Below are positions 24,385 through 32,646 of a DNA stretch of 48,049 nucleotides, one piece after another. The stretch is from an uncultured Ruegeria sp. (GTDB lineage: Bacteria > Pseudomonadota > Alphaproteobacteria > Rhodobacterales > Rhodobacteraceae). Below the pieces are notes generated by a model. It searched no databases. It saw only the letters and a program-made list of their open reading frames with translations, and was not told the origin of the DNA. A program made the position numbers and the translations under genes. Each line of letters begins with the position of its first letter. Position 1 is the stretch's first letter. The stretch spans positions 1 to 48,049 of the forward strand of contig NZ_CANMFF010000026.1 of NCBI RefSeq assembly GCF_947497005.1, given 5' to 3'.

Positions 24385-24594
24385 GAAGCACCAGCCATCG
24401 ATCACCTGACTTTGGCAGACAAGGGATGGGACGTAGCCAGCCTGGCCCACGACCTGCACACCGGCATCACGCCCGAAGGGGACACCTTTGGCGAGTCCAT
24501 GGGCGAGGTCGTGCTTTACGGGACAAGTTTCCTGACTGAGGCCGACCGGACGGCTATTGCGACCTATCTGATGGACAAACATGAAGGGGGATGA
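24385..24594 (+). pseudogene. C-terminal remnant of a c-type cytochrome
   Basis: The frame reads LADKGWDVASLAHDLHTGIT, then PEGDTFGESMGEVVLYGTSF, then LTEADRTAIATYLMDKHEGG. This is the last part of a class I cytochrome c domain: helix, Met-ligand region with GITPEGD..G.SMGEVV, and the closing LTEADRTAIATYL helix. The heme-binding CxxCH half is absent and there is no ATG start. It ends 4 bases before the start of a second cytochrome gene, so the two once formed an operon. Confidence 0.75.
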
Positions 24595-24598
24595 GGCA

Positions 24599-25077
24599 AT
24601 GAAAACCGGAACAATCTTTGCATTTGCCTTGGTCGGGATTGTCGTCACCGGTGCCGCGGTCGCTTGGCTCGCACCTTCAGGCACGCAGGCGAGACCGCCA
24701 CGTCCGATGTTGAGGAGGGCGCGGTGCTCTATGCCGAGTTCTGCGTCTCTTGCCACTGCGATGAACTGGAAGGGCAGCCCAATTGGCGCGCCCCAAATGA
24801 GGATGGCACAATACTTGCGCCGCTGCATGACGAGACCGGCCATACCTGGCACCACGGGGATGCGCCGCTGTTTGGCTACACCAAAAAGGGTGGTGAAGCA
24901 GCGGTGGAAGCCCGTGGCGTGTCTGGTTTTGCCAGCGGCATTCCGGGATTTAGCGACAGTCTGAGCGATCAGCAGATCCGAGACATCCTTGCTTATATCA
25001 AATCCACCTGGCCTGAGCGCATCCGAGAGATGCAGGCGGTGCACACCGAAAGCCAACAAATGCAGGGCGGCTCATGA
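24599..25077 (+). pseudogene. Frameshifted membrane-anchored cytochrome c
   Basis: From ATG 24599 one frame gives a membrane anchor (MKTGTIFAFALVGIVVTGAA, then VAWLAPSGTQA). From about 24691 another frame gives ETATSDVEEGAVLYAEFCVS and CH with the heme motif CVSCH (24742-24756), then EGQPNWRAPNEDGTILAPLH, DETGHTWHHGD, and a C-terminal helix SDQQIRDILAYIKSTWPERI ending at 25077. The two parts belong to one protein of about 158 residues but are out of register by one base at about 24690. It is either a true frameshift or a sequencing error. Related cytochromes often sit in copper- or respiratory-gene clusters. Confidence 0.75.
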
Positions 25078-25121
25078 CCTGCGTCGCCGCCGCGACGATT
25101 GTCCTGTGGCGGGATGTCTGA
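25074..25121 (+). pseudogene. Possible 15-codon start of a lost third gene
   Basis: An ATG overlaps the cytochrome stop codon (ATGA at 25074-25077) and opens MTCVAAATIVLWRDV before a stop. The overlap suggests a translationally coupled gene of which only the first codons remain. Too short to identify. Confidence 0.25.
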
Positions 25122-25454
25122 TCTCTGAGATGTTCGCTGTGTTCACCGATACTTTGATCGATGACTTCTTTGCTGATCCGGTGTTGACTACACCAATAGG
25201 TCTTATTGCCGATGGGCTTGAGTTCGGCTGATCCACAGAGGTTGGGGGCTGGATCATCTTATAGAAGTCTCAAAAGGTCAGTTCAGACAGCTGTTCCCGT
25301 TGCCGTGTGTTCGCGTCATCACCTTACCCCACGAAATTTTTTTGTGGGGTAAGGTGATTTACAATGCCGAAGTCTCTTCGGAATAGATCACTACGTAGTT
25401 CATTATAAGCAGTTGTTTTTGCTTCAACTATGCTTGACTTGCCCTTGAATGGGT
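25122..25454. other. Non-coding stretch between convergent units
   Basis: About 330 bases between the broken cytochrome and the convergent OYE gene. Nothing recognisable apart from the 15-bp inverted repeat at 25318-25358. Confidence 0.45.
25318..25358. repeat. Perfect 15-bp inverted repeat with T-rich loop
   Basis: The arms ATCACCTTACCCCAC (25318-25332) and GTGGGGTAAGGTGAT (25344-25358) flank an 11-base loop, GAAATTTTTTT. The T-run is inside the loop rather than after the stem, unlike an ordinary intrinsic terminator. It lies between convergent transcription units. Confidence 0.7.
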
Positions 25455-26651
25455 TTAACGAAAAGCAAACCTTGCTTTCCATATCTCTGCGCGCTGGTCG
25501 TCGCGTTCTTCATATTCAATGACAGCCTGGGTGATGTCCCGATCTACCACACCTTCCCGATCTTCCCCGAGATCCGCTATTCGCATGGTAAACCATGCTG
25601 TCATCCCACCTGGTGGCAATGTGGCGAAACGTGGGAAAACAGGATCTTCCTTTTCTGCCTGCCATGTCCTGGGCAAATCTGGATCGAGGACGAACCCGCG
25701 CGCGATACCCACCGCGTCCACATCCCCTGAAACGATTGCGGCCTCGGCCTCTTCACGATGTTTGAATCCTCCGGTGACCATGAGCGGGGTCGAGATCAAC
25801 GCCCGCGCCGCCCGGGCGAAGTCCAGAAAATACGGGCCTTTGGTCGCGCGTTCGGAACTTGATGGCGCGCCGGGAAAATAGGTTCCGCCGCTGACGTCCA
25901 ATAGATCGACACCTTTGCATTCCAGCTCTGCAACCACTCTGAGCGCGTCTTCTTCCGTTAGCCCACCGTCAAGCTGGTCGGTGGCGTTCAATTTGACCGT
26001 AACCGCAAAGTCGGTGGGCACTGCGGCGCGGACGGCTTCGACTGTTTCAATCAGCAGTCGCATCCGCGTCTGGATCGATCCGCCATAGGCATCTGCCCGG
26101 TGGTTAAAGAGTGGGGACAAAAACTGGCTCAGAAGAAATCCGTGGGCTGCATGGATTTGAGCGCCGCCAAATCCCAACTCGGCCGCACGACGGGCTGTGC
26201 GGGCAAAATGATCTGGTATGGCCTTGATCTCTGCAAGTGACATCGCTTCGCTTCGGAAATCAGGAAAGTCGATGGCGCTCGGCCCTTTGGGTTGGCTGAC
26301 CGGTCGATGCGCCAGAGCGCCGGCGTGACCAAGCTGTAGCCAGAGCTGCGCCGAGTTAACCGACCCGCGCCTTGCCAGATCACGGAATGCCAAAACGTCA
26401 GCCTGATCATCAAGCACCAGATTGCCGGGTTTTTCGGGGTAACGCGGATCCCCCTGCACCTCACCGATGATTGACGCTGCAACACCACCCTCAGCCCAGC
26501 GTTCATAGAGGCGTATCTGTGCAGCGGTCGGGTTGCCCTGGCCATTCGCCAGTGAATCCGACATGGCCGATTTGATGATCCGGTTCTTCAACACACGCCC
26601 GTTCGGCAGAGTAAGGGGGGTGAAGAGGGAGGTGTTCGAAGCGATTGGCAA
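25455..26651 (-). CDS. Old Yellow Enzyme-like NADH:flavin oxidoreductase
   Basis: 398 residues, FMN-binding TIM barrel: KNRIIKSAMSD (22-32), QLGHAG (106-111), HAAHGF (H167, H170), DAYGGS, and VTGGFKHREEAEAAIVSGDVDAVGIARGFVLDPDL for FMN phosphate binding. The substrate-binding pair is His/His and the usual Tyr is Phe (F172), as in the YqjM/dienoyl-CoA-reductase-like branch. No C-terminal cysteine cluster or second domain is present. The start is TTG 26651 with AAGGAG seven bases upstream. It is divergent from a LysR gene that probably controls it. It differs clearly from the OYE at 13365. Confidence 0.92.
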   Translation of the reverse strand: MPIASNTSLFTPLTLPNGRVLKNRIIKSAMSDSLANGQGNPTAAQIRLYERWAEGGVAASIIGEVQGDPRYPEKPGNLVLDDQADVLAFRDLARRGSVNSAQLWLQLGHAGALAHRPVSQPKGPSAIDFPDFRSEAMSLAEIKAIPDHFARTARRAAELGFGGAQIHAAHGFLLSQFLSPLFNHRADAYGGSIQTRMRLLIETVEAVRAAVPTDFAVTVKLNATDQLDGGLTEEDALRVVAELECKGVDLLDVSGGTYFPGAPSSSERATKGPYFLDFARAARALISTPLMVTGGFKHREEAEAAIVSGDVDAVGIARGFVLDPDLPRTWQAEKEDPVFPRFATLPPGGMTAWFTMRIADLGEDREGVVDRDITQAVIEYEERDDQRAEIWKARFAFR

Positions 26652-26686
26652 GGCAATTCTCCTTGGATTTCAGTCTTCGTCTTAGA

Positions 26687-26725
26687 TAACTTGGAAAAGA
26701 AACTTCAATAATCCTGTAACTTGGA
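26687..26725. promoter_or_regulatory. Direct repeats, candidate LysR sites
   Basis: TAACTTGGA occurs at 26687-26695 and again at 26717-26725, 30 bases apart, in the 100-base divergent region between the OYE and LysR genes. A regulator binding role is inferred from position. Confidence 0.35.
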
Positions 26726-26751
26726 TCAATTTTTGATAGTTTTTGGAACAG

Positions 26752-27666
26752 ATGGCACAAAAGACAGAAATAGAAATCCTACTGACCGTGGTTGATCACG
26801 GCAGTTTTTCGGCCGCTGCCCGCGTTTTGGGATACACCCCATCTGCCGTGGGCAAGCGGGTGTATCAGTTGGAGCAGAGGTTGCGGGTGCCTCTGCTTGT
26901 CCGCTCGACCCGGCGCATGACTTTGACGGAGGCGGGGCAGCGATATGTGGCGGGAGCGCGGGATATTCTTGCCCGCCTGACAACATTGGAAGAGGATATT
27001 GCCGATGATGCCGGCAACCTGAGCGGCACGATCCGCCTGACAAGTTCAGCGGCACTTGGCCAGTTGCATGTGGTCCCTTTGGTGATCGAATTCATGGAAC
27101 TCAATCCGGAAGTCGAAATCGATCTGCTGCTGACGGACAAGATCGTTGACCTAGTCGGAGAGGGCTTCGATATCGCGGTCCGCAGTGGCGTGTTGCCTGA
27201 CTCATCTCTCATCTCGCGAAAGCTGATGAACAATCGGCGGGTTCCCTGCGCCGCGCCCGCATATCTCGAACAGCATGGTGTTCCTCGGCAACCGGAGGAA
27301 CTCACATCACACAGATGTCTTCGCCTGGGGCAGGAAAAACAGCTTTCGGATTGGGGCTTCATGCGATCCGTTGGGGGTTTGTCGCGGTTTGGTCCAGGCT
27401 TCTCCTGCAACAGTCTTGATGCGCTCCACGCGGCGTGCCGCGCAGGACGCGGCATAGCATGGCTGCCGGAGTTTCTAGTCTCACATGACTTGCACATAGG
27501 TCGCTTGCTCCCGGTATTGCCCGATCATATGGAACCGAGTGCTGGCGGCGGAATCTACATTCTGCGCCCGGAAATGCCCTTCCTGCCACTACGTATTCGG
27601 GCCTTTGTCGACTTCCTCGCCGATCGTTTCACTGACGGGGCCACTAGGAGTTTTACTGACAGTTGA
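26752..27666 (+). CDS. LysR-family transcriptional regulator
   Basis: 304 residues: HTH at about 3-60 (FSAAARVLGYTPSAVGKRVYQLE) and an effector-binding domain at about 90-290 of the CrgA/DmlR-like branch (LSGTIRLTSSAALGQLHVVPL, EGFDIAVRSGVLPDSSLISRKL). A TTG three codons upstream (26743) is possible, but ATG 26752 is the simpler start. It is divergent from the OYE gene with 100 bases between starts, so the OYE gene is the likely target. Confidence 0.92.
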   Translation: MAQKTEIEILLTVVDHGSFSAAARVLGYTPSAVGKRVYQLEQRLRVPLLVRSTRRMTLTEAGQRYVAGARDILARLTTLEEDIADDAGNLSGTIRLTSSAALGQLHVVPLVIEFMELNPEVEIDLLLTDKIVDLVGEGFDIAVRSGVLPDSSLISRKLMNNRRVPCAAPAYLEQHGVPRQPEELTSHRCLRLGQEKQLSDWGFMRSVGGLSRFGPGFSCNSLDALHAACRAGRGIAWLPEFLVSHDLHIGRLLPVLPDHMEPSAGGGIYILRPEMPFLPLRIRAFVDFLADRFTDGATRSFTDS

Positions 27667-28049
27667 CGTAACGCCAGCAATTCACGCATTTCACTGTTCT
27701 CCAGTATCGCTGAATGCCGAAGGTCACCAATTGCAGTCTTCAGCATTGCCTGAGCCGGCTCGTCGGAGGTCACACCGATAGACGGAGGTAGCCTTTGCAA
27801 GGGTTTGAAGAGATAATCCGTCGGTTTCCAGTTGCTTCTCGATCCAGTCGGCGCGATATCGCCTGGACGGAAGGCGAATGTCCTTTCGACGCCCGACGCG
27901 AATAGCTCAGATTCCGCGTTGCCCTTGACCCTCAGGGCGAAAGACAGGTCTTCCTCCAGCAATGTAGCAAGCACGGAAGACCCGACCATGCCGGTGGCCC
28001 CGGTCAAAAGGGCGCGACCCAGCGGTCTGACAGTATGCTCATCCTGCAT
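27660..28049 (-). pseudogene. NAD(P)H-binding protein with internal deletion
   Basis: The frame starts RALLTGATGMVGSSVLATLL (nucleotide-binding GATGMVG, residues 12-31). It jumps directly to the C-terminal part of the same family: FALRVKGNAESELFASGVER, then TFAFRPGDIAPTGSRSNWKP, then TSDEPAQAMLKTA. In atypical SDR/NmrA-like proteins of about 210-220 residues these parts are separated by roughly 80-90 residues (strands 2-5). The join is in frame. The frame continues to 27555, antisense to the LysR gene; that last part is not family-like, so I end the call at 27660. Function is almost certainly lost. Confidence 0.6.
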
Positions 28050-28130
28050 GGGCGCGACGTTCCGCTTCGACTTTCAAGCCGCGATTGAAGGCTTGATATC
28101 CGCCAAAGTCATGACGTCGAGTGACCGACC

Positions 28131-29294
28131 TTATTCGATAAGATGGAACAACTCGATTGCACCCGTAATGCCGCGAATATTATGGACACCGCACACAGAA
28201 AACAGTTCCGGTGCCGCTTCTGCGACGGCGCCTGTCGTCAGCACTCTGTGTCCCAATGATTTGGTTAAGCCTTCAATCCTACTCGCAACATTGACCGCGC
28301 TACCCAACACTGTGAAATCAAGCCTGTCAGGGCTGCCAATATTGCCGTAGCTAACCTGCCCTACATTGATGCCAATTCCGATGTCCAACGGCGGCTTTCC
28401 CTGCTCGACGCGCCTTTTATCTAATGCGGCAAGACCGGTGAGCGCGTCTTGCGCAGCACGCACCGACTGACGGCATTGGTGGATGCGATCTCGGGGTGCG
28501 TCAATCGTAAAAACAGACAAAACTCCGTCGCCCATGAATTTGAGAACGTCCCCTCCGTTATCCTCTACAGCCTGAACGATCAGGTCGAAATAACCATCCA
28601 GCGCATCGAAAACATCCTCTTCATCTGCGGTATCCGTCAACGCGGTAAAACCACGAAGGTCAGAGAACATCACGACAGCTTCCAGGGACGTGCGCTCACC
28701 GCGTTTGATCGTTCCGTTGTAGACGGCTTCGGACGGTTCATTGCCAAGGTATGTGCGCAGCAGACTCTGGGAAGACTTGCGCATGGTGATCGGTTCCATG
28801 GCCGAAGACAGGGCTGGCAACGCGGCTTCGATCATCTCCAGATGCTGGGTCAAGAACCCATCCTTGGACCGTGTGACGAAGGTACATCCGTGCAGTGAGC
28901 CGTCCCCGTAGTATAGCAGTGTCGCATAGTAATCCGTGCCGCCAAGTTCAGCGAACTCAAGGTAAGATATGTGGTCCATTTCCGTGTCAAGACCGCGCAG
29001 ACTTTTGTGCAGTGGGCGCCTGTGCTCCAGAATGTACTCGAACGAACTGCCAACATAGCCATCCGTGAGCATACGAGCATGAGTTACATCGTAGCTTTCA
29101 GTTTCTTCAGGTGTCCAGACAACGCCCCACGCAATAAGCAAGGGGTTGGCGAACCGCTGGCCAATATTGACGCGCCACAGCGGTACTCCCGCCTCGATTA
29201 GTGAAGTGCAGAAATGCGACACGATCCTAACTGGATCGCTCGAGCGGCGTCCTTCATCCATCATCCAGTCGGCAAGTTGAGCAATTTGTTCCAT
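28131..29294 (-). CDS. Adenylate/guanylate cyclase, canonical class III
   Basis: 387 residues from ATG 29294; the longer open frame to 29510 lacks a better start. An N-terminal region of about 175 residues resembles the input part of soluble alphaproteobacterial cyclases (VSHFCTSLIEAGVPLWRVNIG, a GAF-like or adenylate-cyclase-N segment). The C-terminal catalytic domain has both metal aspartates D212 (MFSDLRGFT) and D256 (KFMGDG), base-contacting K252, a FTVLG base-selecting element, and N335/R339 (GSAVNVASRIE). All catalytic residues are present and no membrane helix is seen. It is the third class III cyclase within 14 kb, of a different type from those at 15.3 and 17.5 kb. Confidence 0.93.
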   Translation of the reverse strand: MEQIAQLADWMMDEGRRSSDPVRIVSHFCTSLIEAGVPLWRVNIGQRFANPLLIAWGVVWTPEETESYDVTHARMLTDGYVGSSFEYILEHRRPLHKSLRGLDTEMDHISYLEFAELGGTDYYATLLYYGDGSLHGCTFVTRSKDGFLTQHLEMIEAALPALSSAMEPITMRKSSQSLLRTYLGNEPSEAVYNGTIKRGERTSLEAVVMFSDLRGFTALTDTADEEDVFDALDGYFDLIVQAVEDNGGDVLKFMGDGVLSVFTIDAPRDRIHQCRQSVRAAQDALTGLAALDKRRVEQGKPPLDIGIGINVGQVSYGNIGSPDRLDFTVLGSAVNVASRIEGLTKSLGHRVLTTGAVAEAAPELFSVCGVHNIRGITGAIELFHLIE

Positions 29295-29550
29295 CGTGGC
29301 AGAATAGTTTCCAAAAAATTCAGAGCAAACCGACTTAGTCTGATGGGCTTGAAGCAATCCCGTGTATGCCGCAGCCGAAAACCGGTGGTATCGTATCTGA
29401 TACACTATGAAGATTACGCAGTGCCGGGCCTGTTCAGCAAGAGGAGAGCGAAATTGGGCGCTGACAGCGGGTTTGCCGACCATTGGTTCAAGAGTGCTCA
29501 ACGTAAACAAATCGGACAGAACTGACCGTCAATTCTTCCAGCTTTGACGA

Positions 29551-30537
29551 CTAGTACCGAGGGTGCACTCTCTTTTCGATGATCACTTTCCTCGTCTTTT
29601 TACGCTCTCGCAAGAAAACAAACAGGCCTGATCCCAGAATCAGCGCAATACCAATCGCGACTGGCAGGTTTGGAAGTTCCCCCCAGATCACCCATCCCCA
29701 GAAAATTGCCATTGGAAGACCGACGTACTCAAACGGTGCTACCGTTGCGGCATCCGCCATACGGTAGGCTTGGCCAAGGCAATACCCGACGACTGCAGAA
29801 TTGAATCCAAGCCCGACGAACAGCCATCGGTCCGTACTTTCCGGCCAAACCCAGGCGCGCAGCAAGAATATCAAGCTCTCGCTTTCGAACTTGTTCGCAA
29901 AGCGCCCATCCCCGGCCACCAACCAGAACAACAGGCTGACGACGATAAAGCATGCTTGAATGTAAACAGCCATCGCTGAGGCCTTGGATTTTGCGCCAAG
30001 GAAGCGGGTTAACACATTGTTGAGCGCATAGGTGAAGGCACCAAGAACCGGCAGGAAATACACCAAAAGGCCAACTTCACGTTCGCCACCGACCTCCCAT
30101 GGGCGGGTCATAATCACCACTCCCATAAATCCTGCAACTACGGCGCCAATCCGCATCGGTCCAACTTTTTCGCCAAGCAGTGGAATGCTGAGCAACGTAA
30201 TCATCAAGGGCGCGACGAAGAAGACGGCAGTGGCTTCGGCCAGGGGTATGACGGCCAAAGCCGTGAAAAACGTCAGATTGGCAACAACAATGAGCAAACC
30301 GCGTAGAAGGTGAAGGCCCGGTTGATCTGTTTTGAGAATGCGCCAACCACCTTCGATCTGTACCAATGCTAAACTGAACCCGAGTCCGATCAGCGATCTC
30401 GTAAGAACCAGCTGATGCAAAGGGTAGCCGCCAGACAAGAATTTGATCAGCATATCATTGATGGAAATCGCCAGTATTCCGATCAGAATGAATGCAATAC
30501 CAACTGTTGAGTTTTGCAGTTTTTGATCCGCTGTCAT
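29551..30537 (-). CDS. DMT superfamily (EamA) transporter
   Basis: 328 residues with ten predicted membrane helices in two EamA repeats (first about 12-140, second about 155-310). Helix ends include LVLTRSLIGLGFSLALVQ, EATAVFFVAPLMITLLSIPLLGE and TVAPFEYVGLPMAIFWGWVIWGE, the conserved last-repeat motif. The charged tail is RERKKTRKVIIEKR. EamA carriers export or import small metabolites (amino acids, purines, drugs); no substrate can be given. ATG 30537 has AAGGG six bases upstream. A diverged copy of its C-terminal 43 codons plus downstream flank lies at 12415-12546. Confidence 0.92.
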   Translation of the reverse strand: MTADQKLQNSTVGIAFILIGILAISINDMLIKFLSGGYPLHQLVLTRSLIGLGFSLALVQIEGGWRILKTDQPGLHLLRGLLIVVANLTFFTALAVIPLAEATAVFFVAPLMITLLSIPLLGEKVGPMRIGAVVAGFMGVVIMTRPWEVGGEREVGLLVYFLPVLGAFTYALNNVLTRFLGAKSKASAMAVYIQACFIVVSLLFWLVAGDGRFANKFESESLIFLLRAWVWPESTDRWLFVGLGFNSAVVGYCLGQAYRMADAATVAPFEYVGLPMAIFWGWVIWGELPNLPVAIGIALILGSGLFVFLRERKKTRKVIIEKRVHPRY

Positions 30538-31125
30538 GGAGTGCCCTTTCATATGGCCACTAACACGGACCATTGAACGGGTCACGTTTCTTTACGATAC
30601 CCTTTGACAATCGGGCAATTGACCGAAGCTGGCAAAGTACATCCACATGTTTTTGCGCGTAAAAGGTCCTGTTGCGTTTCTTACGCGCCGCAGGTCGCCA
30701 GGTGGCTGTGAAGAGATCGATGCGACGGTCTCGCACTCTATTTAACGGTGACGAGGATGTATTTGACGATACAGACTCCGTCCGCCCATGGAACCACGTG
30801 GTTTTTGGAACATTGTCTCTCGAATGCTGTCATGGGGTTCACGAGTTGCGCGGCTATTCCCGCCAAAGCTGCAATATTTGGGATCCCTAGCAATCCAAAA
30901 TGAAGAGGCGGCGCAGAGTTTTGTCGAATACCGATCCGGAGACTCGCGAGCGGGATGGACCAGGCCTTCCGGATGTTGTGCATTTGGTGGCCTGTCACCG
31001 TTCGGTGGGAAAAACGCGGGAACTGCCGATTGGCATCAACGGTCTACGTAACGGAAGAGTAGTAAAACCGACCCTGTTGCTTCTAACGTTCGCTGACAAA
31101 ATATCAGCAGGCGTAGGTTTAACAG
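30538..31125. other. 588-base stretch without a recognised gene
   Basis: Open frames on both strands (for example minus 30738-30998, plus 30900-31283) have no family signature, and their starts lack ribosome sites. An inverted repeat GCGCGTAA (30655-30662) / TTACGCGC (30681-30688) lies upstream of the transporter gene. Otherwise nothing is seen. Confidence 0.4.
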
Positions 31126-32463
31126 ATGTTCAGGAAAGTATTGAAAACGGTTGGTGGTGTCGCGGTTCTGGGCGCCACTGGTCTGGTTGGCTATCTGTTG
31201 ATTTCACCTCCGAATCTTTTGAAAGTGGGAACGAACTACTCTGCCAAGATTGTCTGTTCGAACGTTTTCATTGCTGGGCGTGATCCAGATGAGGTCCTTA
31301 CACTGGACGTGCAGGCCCCTGGGCACCCGCTGCTCAAACACGTCTCGATCAAGGTTGACCGGAAGGCGCAGACTGTTCAGGCACGGCTTTTTCGGTTTTT
31401 TGCGCCCGCCACGTCGCAGTTTCGCCAAGGGCTTGGTTGCACCAACGTTCATGATGCCCCCCTAAGTGCGCAGACGCTTGAGGCCCTTGATCCCTTGCCT
31501 GCAGGTCTTTGGCCAAATGGAAGCGACGTCGCCTTGTCTCAAGACCCCAAAGTTCAGACAGTCATGTCGGATGACAGCTTGCTTGGCGACGGTTACCGCG
31601 CTGTAGTGGTGGTTCGAAACGGGCGCATTGTTGCCGAACGTTATGCCGAAGGGTTCGATGCGGACACACCATTGTTGGGCTGGTCCATGACCAAGACGGT
31701 CACAGCGGGATTGATCGGCATATTGATTGACGCAGGTCGGATGAACGTATCGGACACGCTCGTCGACAGCTTTCCCCAATGGGCAGAAGACGCAAGGCGG
31801 GACATTACTGTTGCCGACATGCTGGCCATGACAAGTGGTCTGCAATGGAATGAAGAATACGGCGACGTTTCGGACGTGACCCGGATGCTGTATCTCAGCG
31901 ATGACATGGCCGATTTTGCTGCTGACCGCGTACCTGAAACAGACGTTGGTGCCGATTTTAACTATTCCTCGGGTACGTCCACTGTGTTGTCCCGGGTGTG
32001 GCAGGACAAGCTGTCCGATGGCGGTTTGACCTATCCACGAGATGCGCTTTTTGCACCGCTTGGCATGACGTCGGCGATCGTTGAGACAGACGTCAGCGAT
32101 ACCTTCATCGGGTCCAGCTATATGTACGCCACAGCCCGTGACTGGGCCAGGTATGGGCAGTTTCTATTGCAAAAGGGGGTCTGGGGCGGTGTTCAGGTAT
32201 TACCTGAAGGATTTGTGGATTGGATGTTCGAACCCGTTGCTGTTTCGGACGGGAAATATGCCAAAGGCCATCTTTGGCTGGAAGCGCCGGGCGATTTGCC
32301 TCCGTTTGAGGACGCGGTCTGGTTGCAGGGGCATGACGGCCAGTTCATTGGGATATTTCCGTCCCATGACATGGTTGTCGTGCGGATGGGGCTAACACCA
32401 TCCCGTCTGGGCTATTCCTCATTGCCGTTGGCGAAAGAGCTTTTTTCGGCTTTTGAGAATTAG
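31126..32463 (+). CDS. Serine hydrolase, class C beta-lactamase/NylB-like
   Basis: 445 residues, with an N-terminal membrane anchor (about 8-27). The penicillin-binding-protein-like fold starts near residue 145. Catalytic marks are SMTK (S187, K190) and the YSS motif (Y280, S281, S282). A late HDGQ is in the place of the usual KTG/HxG box. The DMLAMTSGLQW stretch is typical of the 6-aminohexanoate-dimer-hydrolase/esterase branch. It is likely periplasmic and membrane-tethered. Substrate is unknown: amide, ester or peptidoglycan peptide are all possible. It stands alone, with the acnB gene 183 bases downstream. Confidence 0.9.
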   Translation: MFRKVLKTVGGVAVLGATGLVGYLLISPPNLLKVGTNYSAKIVCSNVFIAGRDPDEVLTLDVQAPGHPLLKHVSIKVDRKAQTVQARLFRFFAPATSQFRQGLGCTNVHDAPLSAQTLEALDPLPAGLWPNGSDVALSQDPKVQTVMSDDSLLGDGYRAVVVVRNGRIVAERYAEGFDADTPLLGWSMTKTVTAGLIGILIDAGRMNVSDTLVDSFPQWAEDARRDITVADMLAMTSGLQWNEEYGDVSDVTRMLYLSDDMADFAADRVPETDVGADFNYSSGTSTVLSRVWQDKLSDGGLTYPRDALFAPLGMTSAIVETDVSDTFIGSSYMYATARDWARYGQFLLQKGVWGGVQVLPEGFVDWMFEPVAVSDGKYAKGHLWLEAPGDLPPFEDAVWLQGHDGQFIGIFPSHDMVVVRMGLTPSRLGYSSLPLAKELFSAFEN

Positions 32464-32646
32464 GGTAAGCAAGCCGCCACTCTACGCTCTGCCGAACATT
32501 TCGGCGGGGTTCCCGGATGGATCAGGACACCGGGTCGCAGGCAGGCATCTTGCAAGTCGGGAAATTTTAGTATACCGCCGCATACAAACGTAAGGCACCA
32601 GTCTTTTTCTTAGGCCCGGTGCACCAGCTAAATGGTCGGAACCGTC

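Noticed and set aside
24192..24539. Plus-strand 115-codon open frame
   Set aside because: It crosses repeat copy D and runs out of register with the cytochrome remnant, which has clear family motifs in another frame.
30738..31283. Overlapping open frames on both strands before the serine hydrolase
   Set aside because: No ribosome sites or domain signatures; codon pattern not convincing in any frame.
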